64,000 nucleotides of DNA from Cupriavidus pinatubonensis (GTDB taxonomy: Bacteria > Pseudomonadota > Gammaproteobacteria > Burkholderiales > Burkholderiaceae): NCBI RefSeq assembly GCF_019602855.1, contig NZ_CP080767.1:620001-684000 (forward strand), given 5' to 3'. The translations under genes were made by a program, and so were the position numbers. This document shows positions 27,569 to 36,258 of this stretch, in pieces. The notes beneath the pieces were generated by a model that saw only the letters and a list, made by a program, of their open reading frames with translations, was not told the origin of the DNA and made no database searches. Positions within the stretch are counted from its first letter, which is position 1, and every line of letters begins with the position of its first letter.

Positions 27569-27856
27569 TCAGCGTGAACCCCCGGTAGCGCCGGCCACGC
27601 CGCCCATATCCGGCGTTGATGCCGCGCGCGTTGTCGATGGCCCGGTATCCCTGGCTTGCGGGCGCGGCGGTGGTCCGCTGGCCGCGCGTGCATCCGGTGT
27701 GGACGCAGTGTGCGGTGTCGTCCCTTGCTGGCGGATGCGGCGATTGGCCGGCTCATTGGGTGGGTCATTGGGCGCCGCGTATGCGGCACCGCTCGTTCCG
27801 GCCACGGCGATAAGCAGCAGGACCACGCAGCTGCGCATTTGCCAAGCATTTCCCAT
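27569..27856 (-). CDS. Small exported Pro/Ala-rich protein
   Basis: Protein of 95 aa with GGAGG five bases before the ATG at 27856. A signal peptide is clear (MRSCVVLLLIAVAGTSGAAYA, cleavage before APND). The mature part is short, Pro/Thr/Ala/Arg-rich and probably disordered (TPDARAASGPPPRPQARDTG). No cysteine after the signal, so it is not a lipoprotein. Function unknown; it lies in the stress-type accessory region. Confidence 0.6.
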   Translation of the reverse strand: MGNAWQMRSCVVLLLIAVAGTSGAAYAAPNDPPNEPANRRIRQQGTTPHTASTPDARAASGPPPRPQARDTGPSTTRAASTPDMGGVAGATGGSR

Positions 27857-28371
27857 GCTGTCCTCCATGCGACATATGCCCTGTCGCACATGCTGGAAGC
27901 ACCCGCCGTGCCACGCCTCCGCGTATTGGCACGTGAGCTTTGTCGGTTCTTGCTCGCAAGGCGTGTCCCAACACAACAACCACGGCCTCTGCACGATGCT
28001 GGCCCGGTGCACAAGCGACGGTGTCGCCTCGCACGCGCCTTGCGCGGCACAGTGGCCCGCGGCAACGCGCCAGGCGGCGCAGGAGGCAACTTACGTGTCC
28101 CTTTTCTTCAATGCCGACGAAAGAATTACTGTCCATGCGCACACGCAACGGACTCAGGACGGCGGATTGGCGCCATACAGCGACCGCTGCGCTTCTCGAC
28201 TTCAACGAGCACGCGCGGCTCAGCTCCATGATTGCGACGGCCGTACAAGTTGCGATCGGGCCGCAGCGCAGGAGAGTGAATGGTGCTGCCGCGGCACCAG
28301 GGAATACCGCCTGGAACGATGGTTGCTCGTAGTCAGTCGATGAATGACTGTCGACGCCACGGAGTCCTGCC
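27857..28371. other. Intergenic region without recognised gene
   Basis: 515 bp between divergent small genes. Several open frames on both strands cover it, but their translations are Arg/Cys/His-rich and shadow-like. The best candidate is a 73-codon plus-strand frame from about 28111, which has no ribosome site. Promoters for both flanking genes are expected here. Confidence 0.35.
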
Positions 28372-28893
28372 ATGCCTGAATACAAGACGAGGTTGACCGA
28401 CTATCGCTATGGCGGCCACAGTGCGGTGAGCGACGACCGCGGAAAGCCTGCGGCCGGCGACGTCCAGCCGACGAGCCATGACAACATGCCCACTCAGCCG
28501 TATGTGCCGTCCGGTGCCAACGAGCCCATGGGCGTCGAGCGCTACGGCATGTACGGTGTCGCGCCGGGCACCGTGTCGCCTGAGACTTCCGACGGGCTTA
28601 GGGTATTGCCAGCGCCCATGCCGGGACAATACGACGGCGATGGCGTGCGCACCGCGTTGCCGGCCAGCGAGGCAAGATTGCGCGAAAGGCTCGAGATGCA
28701 GCTGTCCGACATCGTGGATCCCGGGGTCGTGCAGGCCGATCTCCACGACGGTGTTTGCACATTGCGCGGCACCGTGCGCGACTTGGCGATGAAGCGGCGC
28801 GTTGAATTGGTAGCCGGCGACTGCCTGCCGGACTGCCTGATACGCAACGAGTTGCGCGCCGCGTCGGACCCCGCACCGGCGCGCGAATCATGA
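28372..28893 (+). CDS. BON-domain protein
   Basis: Protein of 173 aa. The N-terminal 100 residues are polar and Pro/Gly-rich. The C-terminal part (about 100-165) matches a BON domain: LRERLEMQLSDIVDPGVV, then LHDGVCTLRGTVRDLAMKRR and VELVAGDCLP. BON domains bind phospholipid or envelope partners in OsmY-like proteins, but no export signal is seen here. GGAG precedes the ATG. The stop overlaps the next gene as ATGA, so the two are coupled. Confidence 0.75.
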   Translation: MPEYKTRLTDYRYGGHSAVSDDRGKPAAGDVQPTSHDNMPTQPYVPSGANEPMGVERYGMYGVAPGTVSPETSDGLRVLPAPMPGQYDGDGVRTALPASEARLRERLEMQLSDIVDPGVVQADLHDGVCTLRGTVRDLAMKRRVELVAGDCLPDCLIRNELRAASDPAPARES

Positions 28894-29132
28894 AATCCGT
28901 CATGTATCGCGGCACGACGATTACCGCCCATGCCGTGGAGGTCGGTGGCGGAAGTACCGGCTTCCAGTACCGCTATCGTGGGGAAATTCAGCGCATTGGC
29001 GGCGACAGTCCGCAGATATCGGAGTTCGAATCCCCGGTGGGCAAGTATTTCGCCAACGCCAGCGCGGCGCTGGAGCAGTGCCTGGTGGATGGGCGCGCGC
29101 TGGCGGACACGCTGGTGGCGGATTCAGCCTAG
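28890..29132 (+). CDS. Small hypothetical protein coupled to the BON gene
   Basis: Protein of 80 aa whose ATG overlaps the preceding stop (ATGA). It has beta-rich character (TTITAHAVEVGGGSTGFQYR, then YRGEIQRIGG) followed by a helix (ASAALEQCLVDGRALADTLV). No family was recognised. Coupling to the BON gene and conserved-looking composition make it credible as a gene. Confidence 0.6.
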   Translation: MKSVMYRGTTITAHAVEVGGGSTGFQYRYRGEIQRIGGDSPQISEFESPVGKYFANASAALEQCLVDGRALADTLVADSA

Positions 29133-29158
29133 TCATGCCGGTCGCTCGAGGCATCGCC

Positions 29159-29308
29159 ATGAAGCCGCATATACAAAAGTCTCACCGCATCTATCGGAAG
29201 GCGGACCCGCGCGGGCGCAGCCGCTTCTATGTCTCGCTGCTCGTCCTGCTGTGCATGGTGGGCTTCGTGTACTTGCTGGTCGTCGTGTCGCCGCGGCTGG
29301 CGTGGTAG
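29159..29308 (+). CDS. Single-span small membrane protein
   Basis: Protein of 49 aa. GAGG precedes the ATG at 29159. A basic N-terminal half (KSHRIYRKADPRGRSRFY) is followed by one membrane helix (SLLVLLCMVGFVYLLVVV, about residues 28-45), giving an inside N terminus. No known family. It follows the BON pair by 26 bp and may be part of that operon. An in-frame ATG at 29135 is less well supported. Confidence 0.55.
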   Translation: MKPHIQKSHRIYRKADPRGRSRFYVSLLVLLCMVGFVYLLVVVSPRLAW

Positions 29309-29355
29309 CGCGCAGTACCGCCAACATTACATCGCTGCAGCCCCGGGCTTCAACG

Positions 29356-30225
29356 TCAGGCCGCGCCAAGCCGCTCACGCAGGCGCTGCGCGTCAAACGG
29401 GGCATGGACCTTCTGGTCGTTATCGAAATAGCAGTACACATCGCGGCGGACACGCGGTGCGGCCGCCTTGCCGAGGCGGCGCGCATCGGCCGGTTCGCCG
29501 CCAGCGGCCCAGGCGCGGACGCGCTGCGCCCAGCGGTCGAGCGCCTTGTCGGCATAGGCGCCGCTGTACAGCGCTTGCGCACCGTGCAGGCGGATGTAAA
29601 TGAAATCGCTGGTCACGTCTTCGGCATACGGCCAGTCTGCAATGGCGTGCGAGACCACGAGCGCCGCGCGATGCCGGCGCAACATCGCCGGGAAGGCGTC
29701 GGTACAGAAGCTTTCGTGGCGAACTTCCACGGCGTGGCGCAGAGGGCGATCGCCGTGTGCGGCGAACCATGGCGACTTCACGCGCCCATCGTGCTGGCGG
29801 GCCAGCGCGCGCGCCGCGCCTGTGTCACTGGGCAGCAAGGACAGGAAGCGATCGAAGCGCTCGGCGTCGAACCGGTAGTTGGGAGGAAACTGCCACAGGA
29901 ATGGTCCAAGCTTGTGGCGTAGCGCGAGCACGCCAGACGCGAAGAAGTTCGCCAATGCCGGTACGGCCTTTTCGTCTCGAAAGCGCAGCAGATGCGTGAG
30001 GTAGCGCGGGCCCTTGACGGCAAACACGAAATCATCGGGTACCGCATCGTGCCACGCGCGCCAGCTCTTGATCGATTGCAGCGAGTAATGCGAACCGTTG
30101 ATCTCGATGCTTTCCACCTGGCGCGATGCGTATTCCAGCTCGCGGCGCTGCGCCAGCCCCTTCGGGTAGAACACGCCGCGCCAGCCTTCGTAGCGCCACC
30201 CGGAAATGCCGATGCGTACCGTCAT
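29356..30225 (-). CDS. DUF72 protein (YecE-like)
   Basis: Cytosolic TIM-barrel-like protein of 289 aa in the DUF72/YecE family: RIGISGWRYEGWRGVFYP near the N terminus, the conserved FVFAVKGPRYLTH, LWQFPPNYRFD, VEVRHESF and the C-terminal CYFDNDQKVHAPFDAQRL. The biochemical role is unknown. It is last in a minus-strand run DUF2188 - CinA - CheB-like - DUF72, 22 bp after the CheB-like gene. Confidence 0.92.
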   Translation of the reverse strand: MTVRIGISGWRYEGWRGVFYPKGLAQRRELEYASRQVESIEINGSHYSLQSIKSWRAWHDAVPDDFVFAVKGPRYLTHLLRFRDEKAVPALANFFASGVLALRHKLGPFLWQFPPNYRFDAERFDRFLSLLPSDTGAARALARQHDGRVKSPWFAAHGDRPLRHAVEVRHESFCTDAFPAMLRRHRAALVVSHAIADWPYAEDVTSDFIYIRLHGAQALYSGAYADKALDRWAQRVRAWAAGGEPADARRLGKAAAPRVRRDVYCYFDNDQKVHAPFDAQRLRERLGAA

Positions 30226-30247
30226 GCCGGCGGGTACCGCGGCGTGG

Positions 30248-31234
30248 TCACTCGGCGATAGCGCCCTGCAGCACCTTTAGCAGGCGCTCGCACTGCTGGA
30301 TGCGCGACAGCTCGATCTGATACGCGTCCCGGTTTCCATCGGACTTCGCGTGCGCGGCGCGGATGCGTGCCAGCGCAAGCGCTTCCTTCTGCGCTCGCAC
30401 CGCGGTCCACATCGCGTGCTCGGTGGCCTTGTCCTCGGCCGCCGTGAGGGTCATGCCGCTGAACGCGTGGCCGGTATGGCAGCGGAAGCGCAGTGGATGC
30501 GTATCGCGCAGTTGCCACATCGCTCCGCCACATTCCGGGCACGTAATGGCCGCGCGTGCGGCGATGCTGTCCAGTTCCTCGAAGGCGCTGCCTGCAGGGT
30601 TGTCCGCGGTGGCGGCTTCGCTTCGCAGTGCTTGCATGTCTTTCTCCCGCTTTGGATCGAATTCGCCTTCGCCGCTTGCCTGAAGCAGCGCGACAATGGC
30701 ATGGCCGAGTTCTGCCGGGCTCGCCATAAGGTCGGCGCCCGCAGCTTCCATGGCAGATTTCGGCATCGACGTTGCCTCTGCGTCGCGCGGGTTCTGGATC
30801 AGCGTGCGCCCGCCAAAGGCGCGTACGAAGGCCAGTCCGGCGGCACCGTCATCGAGATCGCCGCTGAGAATCACGCCGATCACCCGCGATCCGAGCGCAA
30901 CGGCGGCGGACCGGAGCAGCGGATCGATCGCCGGCCGGCTGAAGTTCTCCTTGGCCCCATGCGAAAGGTGGATGGTGTCCGCCGTAATCAGCATGTGGTG
31001 ATCGGGCGGCGCCACATAGATGTGCCCCGGTTTCCAGACGTCTCCGTGCTGCGGATACGAGGCCGGTAGCTTGCCCCATCGCGTGAGCAACGATGGCAGC
31101 TCCGACTTGTGCTTGCCTACGTGCAGCACGATGAAAACCGCGGCGTCGAGCGCTGCAGGCAATGCAGCCACTACGTCCCGCAACACGGTGAACGCGCCGC
31201 GTGAACCGCCGATTGTGACGACATTCCTGGTCAT
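30248..31234 (-). CDS. Stand-alone CheB-type methylesterase with C-terminal Cys/His motif
   Basis: Protein of 328 aa. Residues 1-185 match the CheB methylesterase domain, with catalytic S11 (TIGGSRGAF), H38 (VLHVGKH) and an Asp in SGDLDDGAAG (D128/D129). The PPDHHMLI loop is also present. No receiver domain. The C-terminal 140 residues hold C-x2-C and C-H-x2-H type residues (ITCPECGGAMW, FRCHTGHAFSG) and a helical tail. No chemotaxis genes are nearby, so it probably serves a non-motility signalling or stress role, as in other orphan CheB proteins. Confidence 0.85.
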   Translation of the reverse strand: MTRNVVTIGGSRGAFTVLRDVVAALPAALDAAVFIVLHVGKHKSELPSLLTRWGKLPASYPQHGDVWKPGHIYVAPPDHHMLITADTIHLSHGAKENFSRPAIDPLLRSAAVALGSRVIGVILSGDLDDGAAGLAFVRAFGGRTLIQNPRDAEATSMPKSAMEAAGADLMASPAELGHAIVALLQASGEGEFDPKREKDMQALRSEAATADNPAGSAFEELDSIAARAAITCPECGGAMWQLRDTHPLRFRCHTGHAFSGMTLTAAEDKATEHAMWTAVRAQKEALALARIRAAHAKSDGNRDAYQIELSRIQQCERLLKVLQGAIAE

Positions 31235-31334
31235 TGAAGCTCCCGCGATATTTATCCTTCATGCATCCGCCATGCCATGGCGGGTATCGCGGTCCCGGTC
31301 GATCTTCACGCCCGCGTCGTGCCTCCGTGCAGCG

Positions 31335-32114
31335 TCACTGGCTGGTCGCGTCCTCGTCGCCTTCGCCACCGTTGGCCTCATTGGCCGTCTTGTGGCTGCC
31401 GACCGGCTTGCCGGGGTCGGGCAATGCCATGTTTCCCGATGTCTCGTCGTCGACCAGGCCGTTGCCTTCGCCGGAGACTTTCACTTCAATGGTCTCAGGG
31501 GTTGGGGTTTGCGGGTTTTCGTCCGGCGCTGTTTGGCCGCGGGGGGTTCCACTGCTGGAAGTCATGATTGGCTCCTGCATATCGGTAAGGTTGGTCTTCG
31601 CATCGGGCGACTGGCTGGTAGAAGTTGCCAGCGCGTAGTAGTGCGGAATGCGCTGCAGAGCCCACGCAGAGGCAGCCTGGCGGATATCGGTGCGATTGCC
31701 GCGGAAGCGTCGTGTCTCGGTGAAGGTGTGCGCAAGTGCGGCGCGTCCGGGCAGCCGGATCAGCCAGGCGAAGCATTGCGTGCCCGGTGGCGTGCCGTCC
31801 GGCGCGCCGTCGTCGGCAACGCCGGTGTTGGCCACGGCGACATTGGCGTGGCTGATCGCCATCACGCCGTGCGCCATGGCCAGCGACACGGCTTCACTGG
31901 TCAGGCCGTGGCGTTCAATCAGCGCGGCGCTGACACCCAGGATCTGCTTCTTGGCCTCGGGCGAATAGGCGACGACCGCACACTGCAGTGTGCTGCCGCA
32001 GCCGGGAACATCGGCAATGTGCGAGGCAATGAGTCCGGCTGTGCACGACTCGGCCGTGGCAAGACGCAGACCCCGACGCTGCAGAAAGCGGGCGGTCTGC
32101 TCGATAGGATCCAT
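31335..32114 (-). CDS. CinA C-terminal (NMN amidase-like) protein with long acidic tail
   Basis: Protein of 259 aa. Residues 1-165 match the CinA C-terminal/PncC nicotinamide-nucleotide amidase fold (TAESCTAGLIASHIADVPGC, then AVVAYSPEAKKQILGV and NTGVADDGAPDGTPPGT). The remaining 95 residues are Pro/Thr/Glu/Gly-rich and probably disordered, which is not usual for the family. An internal ATG at 31565 has AGGAG in the right position, so a separate 76-aa product from the same frame is possible. GGAGGA precedes the main start. Confidence 0.8.
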   Translation of the reverse strand: MDPIEQTARFLQRRGLRLATAESCTAGLIASHIADVPGCGSTLQCAVVAYSPEAKKQILGVSAALIERHGLTSEAVSLAMAHGVMAISHANVAVANTGVADDGAPDGTPPGTQCFAWLIRLPGRAALAHTFTETRRFRGNRTDIRQAASAWALQRIPHYYALATSTSQSPDAKTNLTDMQEPIMTSSSGTPRGQTAPDENPQTPTPETIEVKVSGEGNGLVDDETSGNMALPDPGKPVGSHKTANEANGGEGDEDATSQ

Positions 32115-32195
32115 CGCTTCCTCCGCTTGGCTGATCCGCTAACTGCTGCAAGGTTTGAGCCAGACACGGGCCGCGATGCGCCATGTCACACGCCT

Positions 32196-32420
32196 TCAGC
32201 CCCTGACATTGCGCGGATCATTGCCGAACGAACTGCGGCTGCGGATCTGCCCGTCCCGGCCGTGGATGAACAACTCGCTCTTGCGCTGCCTGGCCATCTC
32301 GGTGGCAACCGCAATGGCGTCTTCCTGCGTCGCAAACAGCTTGCGTCCGGACGGATGGCTTGCTTCCTCGACGGCCCAGCCTTCCTGTGCGGGAACGACA
32401 TGCACGTCCATGGACTTCAT
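32196..32420 (-). CDS. DUF2188 protein
   Basis: Protein of 74 aa matching DUF2188: a strand pair (DVHVVPAQEGWAVEEA), the conserved HPSGRKLFATQEDAIAVA segment and SELFIHGRDGQIRSRSSFG. GGAGGT precedes the ATG. These small proteins often occur with stress genes and have unknown function. First in the minus-strand run leading to DUF72. Confidence 0.85.
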   Translation of the reverse strand: MKSMDVHVVPAQEGWAVEEASHPSGRKLFATQEDAIAVATEMARQRKSELFIHGRDGQIRSRSSFGNDPRNVRG

Positions 32421-32622
32421 TCCGGTACCTCCGGTTTGCTTGCACACCTTGAGTTATTGCTTGTGCGGCGCGCCGCAGCTATCAGCGCCAGTCTGACAAA
32501 GGCGTAGGCGGGATCCGTACAGCGCCGGAGGGGCGCGTCGGTGGAGGAACGATGTGTGCGACTCGGGACTCGGGACTTGCGGCGAGTGCGGTATCAGCAG
32601 GCCCCCGCACCGCACGTACCGC

Positions 32623-33642
32623 CTATCGCGCGTTGTATGGGAACCCGTGCCGTGCGCTCAGCCGGTCCAGCCGCGTGCGCATGCGGCTCAGGTCCGCGGC
32701 GAGCTGCCGGGCCATGAACGGGAGTGGGCCCGGCTGCGTGTTGATGTCGTTCTCGGCAGTATTCACGGATGAAGCAGGCGCGGGCGCCTGTCCTGTCTCC
32801 AGCGCCTCGGCCATCGCCAGCAGGGCGGGCTCGATGCCCGGGTCCTCGCCTTCGCGCAGACCGGTCTCCTGCTCGATCGCGGCCATGAGTTCGAGCGCGC
32901 TGATGCAGACGCGCGCGGCGTGCTGGATCTCTTCGAACTCTGACGACGGCACGCCCGTTTCCTTCGCTACCGAAGGGATCAGGCCGCGCAGCGGGATCAG
33001 CCGCGTGCCGAGGTCCAGCATCGCGGCGCGCTGTTCGGTGGCATCGGCAAAGCCGCTCTGCATCTTGCGGTGCACGGCCGCGCTCGCGCGCAGCAGCGCG
33101 GCCAGCCGGATGCGCCAGGAATACGAGGCATAGGCCGGCAGCGCAAACGAGAACACGAGAGCAATGGCCGTGCCGATGAACACATCGACCGTGCGCCACA
33201 GCGCGTCATAGACGTTCTGGTTGCCGTGGCCGGCCGTGACCACCACCGTGATCGCCGCGAGCAGCGCGATATAACCACCTTTGCCGATTGCGTGGTACGC
33301 GCAATAGCCGCAGATCGCGGCCATCAGTGCATAGGTCAGCAGCGGCGCGCCGAAATACGACTGCTGCAGGATCAGCGCAAGCCCGACCAGTGCACCGATC
33401 AGCGTGCCAACGCCGCGTTCCGCCGCGCGGCGCCGGATATTGCCGTGGTGCTGCAACCCGCCGATTACAACCAGCACGGTAATCGTGGCCCATTCGCCGT
33501 GCGGGATGTCGATACCCGTGGTGAGCGCGATCGATACCAGCAGCGCAAACGCGACGCGTATCGCGTGGAACAGCCTGGCCTGAAGGAAACGCCGGTTCGT
33601 ATCGAACAGTACGTCGGTTGTCTTGCGCAGGATGTCGAGCAT
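32623..33642 (-). CDS. FUSC-family membrane protein
   Basis: Inner-membrane protein of 339 aa with an N-terminal FUSC/YccS-type domain of about six closely spaced helices (residues 20-165). It includes the signature GEWATITVLVVIGGLQHHGNI and an R-rich AAERGVGTLIGALVG segment. A cytosolic helical C-terminal half follows. FUSC proteins are proposed exporters of aromatic acids or related compounds; the substrate here is unknown. The start at 33642 is preferred over a longer frame because it sits just before the first helix. Confidence 0.85.
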   Translation of the reverse strand: MLDILRKTTDVLFDTNRRFLQARLFHAIRVAFALLVSIALTTGIDIPHGEWATITVLVVIGGLQHHGNIRRRAAERGVGTLIGALVGLALILQQSYFGAPLLTYALMAAICGYCAYHAIGKGGYIALLAAITVVVTAGHGNQNVYDALWRTVDVFIGTAIALVFSFALPAYASYSWRIRLAALLRASAAVHRKMQSGFADATEQRAAMLDLGTRLIPLRGLIPSVAKETGVPSSEFEEIQHAARVCISALELMAAIEQETGLREGEDPGIEPALLAMAEALETGQAPAPASSVNTAENDINTQPGPLPFMARQLAADLSRMRTRLDRLSARHGFPYNAR

Positions 33643-33705
33643 GATCGCGTGGCGGCAAGGGGGCGAATGCCCAGTGTACGTCACGTGATGGCCATCTAAC
33701 TGCAA

Positions 33706-33999
33706 TCAGCTCGCAACCTGGTTGGTCACCCACGCCTGATTGCGCCACGACACGATTTCGCTCGGCGGCGCAGCACCGCCGGGCGCGCCGCCCTTGCGAT
33801 ACGCCAGCGTGAACAGCACCAGCGAAGTGCGGCGCGACGAGTAGCGGTCGCGCAGCGGCATGCCGGATCTTGCCGGCCACCAGTGCGGCGGCAGTCTTCC
33901 GGCGCTGGCATAGGCCAGCCCGCAATGTCCCCAGCCGGCGGACGACAACTGCCACAGCCAGCGGAATCCTGCGATCGGAGAGCGGGAACGTGCGCGCAT
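33706..33999 (-). CDS. Small Trp/Arg-rich hypothetical protein
   Basis: Frame of 97 codons with GAGGGA five bases before the ATG at 33999. The product is Trp- and Arg-rich (IAGFRWLWQLSSAGWGHCGL), with no membrane helix or known domain. Codon composition fits neighbouring genes, so it may be real. It ends 63 bp from the FUSC start. Confidence 0.4.
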   Translation of the reverse strand: MRARSRSPIAGFRWLWQLSSAGWGHCGLAYASAGRLPPHWWPARSGMPLRDRYSSRRTSLVLFTLAYRKGGAPGGAAPPSEIVSWRNQAWVTNQVAS

Positions 34000-34206
34000 G
34001 CGAGTCCCTCCGGTGATGGGCGTCGGGCGCAATGTCGTATGCGGCAAGGCCGGCTTTGTCGCCATGCATGCCGGGCTGCCGCGCGCATGCGGAAAGAGGC
34101 AGGGCGCCTCGCGTCAGCGAAGGCGCTGCCTCAGATCCGTACCTGCCAACATAGCACCTGATGGCGGCTTAGCAAACCTTCACGGCCGCCGCACGCTGCG
34201 TGCGCG

Positions 34207-34884
34207 TCACACTAGCGATGAATCGTCATCCGAGAAGCCGACGTCGTCGAGCCCGCCGGACAGTCCGCCGTCGTCGAGAAAGCTGTCGGCCGTGCTGCCG
34301 GCACGTGACAAGGCGGGATCGTCGTTGCCGTAGTAGTTGTTGACGATGGTCGTGTCGGACGGGGCCAGGCTCGAACCCGACTGGCCGAAGAAGCCATTGC
34401 CGCTGCCGCTGTTATGGTGGAACAGGTTCTCGATGCCCTGGAACAGGAATGCCCCGCCCGCGACGCCGGCAGCCGTGGTCGCGATGCTGCCCAGCGTACT
34501 GCCGAGCCCGCCGCCCAGGAAGCCCGAACGCGCCGGTTGCACGGGCGCTGCCTGGGGCGGCACGGGCGCCGGTGCGGCCGGCATCGGCGTGGCACTGTTG
34601 CCCCATGCGTTCTGCGCGCTGATGAAGCTGCCATTGCTTGCGCCATAGCCCGCGTTGGACTGTGCTGCCGCAAGCTGTCCCTGCAGCGACGTGACCTGCG
34701 CCTGTGCCGCCGCGAGCGCATGATCGAGCAGCATGGCGCGCTGGACCAGCAGGTAGGCGGCATCGGGCTGGCGTGCCACAGCCTCGGCAATAAGCTGTTG
34801 CGCCTGCGGGTCCTTGGCGCCGGCACGGGCCTGCGTGAGCTGTGTCAGAAAGGCTTCGAGTGCCTGCAGTTCCTGCGGGGTCAT
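34207..34884 (-). CDS. DUF2076 protein
   Basis: Protein of 225 aa with the DUF2076 layout: a helical N-terminal part (MTPQELQALEAFLTQLTQA, then AEAVARQPDAAYLLVQRAML), a Pro/Ala-rich middle, a Gly-rich hydrophobic stretch (GGGLGSTLGSIATTAAGVAG) and an acidic Asp/Ser-rich C terminus. GGAGAG lies before the ATG. The family is assumed periplasmic or membrane-linked; the function is unknown. Confidence 0.85.
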   Translation of the reverse strand: MTPQELQALEAFLTQLTQARAGAKDPQAQQLIAEAVARQPDAAYLLVQRAMLLDHALAAAQAQVTSLQGQLAAAQSNAGYGASNGSFISAQNAWGNSATPMPAAPAPVPPQAAPVQPARSGFLGGGLGSTLGSIATTAAGVAGGAFLFQGIENLFHHNSGSGNGFFGQSGSSLAPSDTTIVNNYYGNDDPALSRAGSTADSFLDDGGLSGGLDDVGFSDDDSSLV

Positions 34885-35090
34885 GAGATCTCTCCTGTCC
34901 GGATGGTCCGGTGCTTGGGTATGGAGGGCAGTCTATTGGGGCAGACTTAAGCGAAACTTAAAGGCTCGCGAAGTCACGCGGCAGATGCGCACAAAAGCTG
35001 CGAACGCGCGAGCGCGGTCTGGCCGCCCCGTCACGCGGGCGTGGTAATGTCTCCGGTCAAGCAGACAGTACTGCGGCAACGAGGGCATGC

Positions 35091-36131
35091 ATGCAACCTG
35101 GCATCGTCGAACCCGGCTATGGCTCCGATCCGGTGGGGCTGGTCAACGGCTATCTCTTTACTCCCGGCCAGCCTGCGCGTGAGATCGGTTCGGCCGATGC
35201 GCTCGAATGGCTCGCGCGTTCGCGCGCCGCGGAGCAGGGTGGCGTGGGCGGCGGCGAGGGCTTCCTGTGGCTGCATTTCAACCTGTCGCACAGTGCCTGC
35301 GAGCGCTGGATGAAGGCCCGCCTCGAATTGCCCGATGACTTCTTCGAGTCATTGCGCCAAGGCTCGCACTCCACGCGCATCGAGCGCCAGGACCCGGCGT
35401 TGCTCGCGGTGGTCAATGACGTGATCTACAACTTCGGGGTCTCGTCCAACGATATCTCGACGCTGTGGGCGTGCGCCGACCGCTGCCTGCTGGTCACGGC
35501 GCGCGCGAAGCCGCTGCGCTCGGTGGACAAGCTGCGCGCCGCGGTGCGTCGCGGCGAAGGCTTTCGCTCGCCGCTGGACCTGCTGGTGCACCTGCTGCGC
35601 GACCAGGCCGATGTGCTGGTGCAGATCGTGCGAGAGACCGGCATCGGCGTGGACCGCATCGAAGACCAGTTGCTCGCGCAGCGGCTGCAGGCCAACCGAG
35701 CCGATCTTGGCGCCATGCGGCGCGGCCTGGTGCGGCTGCAGCGCCTTCTGGCGCCGGAGCCGGGCGCGATGTTCCGGCTGCTGAACCGCCCTCCGGCGTG
35801 GATCCGTGACGACGACCTGCAGGAACTGCGCGAAGCGACAGAAGAATTTTCGCTGGTGCTCAACGACCTTGCGGCCATGGTGGAACGCATCAAGCTGCTG
35901 CAGGAAGAGATCGCAGCCAAGCTCAACGAGCAGACCAACCGCACCCTGTTCACGCTGACGCTGGTCACCGTGCTGGCGTTGCCGATCAATATCGTCGCGG
36001 GCTTTTTCGGCATGAACGTCGGCGGTATTCCGCTGGCCGAACACCCGCACGGCTTCTGGATTCTGGTGGCACTCGTTGCCACGTTCACGGTGCTGGCCGG
36101 GCGCTGGGCATTCCGCAAGGAGGGGCCTTAG
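35091..36131 (+). CDS. zntB: CorA/ZntB-family divalent metal transporter
   Basis: Inner-membrane protein of 346 aa. A large cytosolic N-terminal domain (LWLHFNLSHSACERWM is ZntB-like) leads to two C-terminal helices (about 290-312 and 322-342) with the GMN pore motif in GFFGMNVGGIP. CorA-family members move Mg, Co or Zn; the ZntB-like N terminus favours zinc transport, but direction and ion are inferred. GAGGG precedes the ATG. Confidence 0.85.
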   Translation: MQPGIVEPGYGSDPVGLVNGYLFTPGQPAREIGSADALEWLARSRAAEQGGVGGGEGFLWLHFNLSHSACERWMKARLELPDDFFESLRQGSHSTRIERQDPALLAVVNDVIYNFGVSSNDISTLWACADRCLLVTARAKPLRSVDKLRAAVRRGEGFRSPLDLLVHLLRDQADVLVQIVRETGIGVDRIEDQLLAQRLQANRADLGAMRRGLVRLQRLLAPEPGAMFRLLNRPPAWIRDDDLQELREATEEFSLVLNDLAAMVERIKLLQEEIAAKLNEQTNRTLFTLTLVTVLALPINIVAGFFGMNVGGIPLAEHPHGFWILVALVATFTVLAGRWAFRKEGP

Positions 36132-36258
36132 CAGCCTCGGATTGAGGGCTCATGGGCTTCACGCGAATGCCACATTGCTGCGCTAGCATCGCCACCCGGA
36201 GGGTCTGTGCCGAACCTTCCGGAACCGTACCACGCGGCCCAAGCATGCGGAGCGAGCC

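Noticed and set aside
28111-28332. 73-codon plus-strand frame before the BON gene
   Set aside because: No ribosome site, mixed codon use and no family; left as intergenic.
31020-32507. 495-codon plus-strand frame across CheB-like, CinA-like and DUF2188 genes
   Set aside because: It is opposite three genes with good starts and clear families; the translation is low-complexity.
32566-32582. Short tandem repeat GACTCGG x2
   Set aside because: Only two copies of seven bases plus a partial; too short to mean anything alone.
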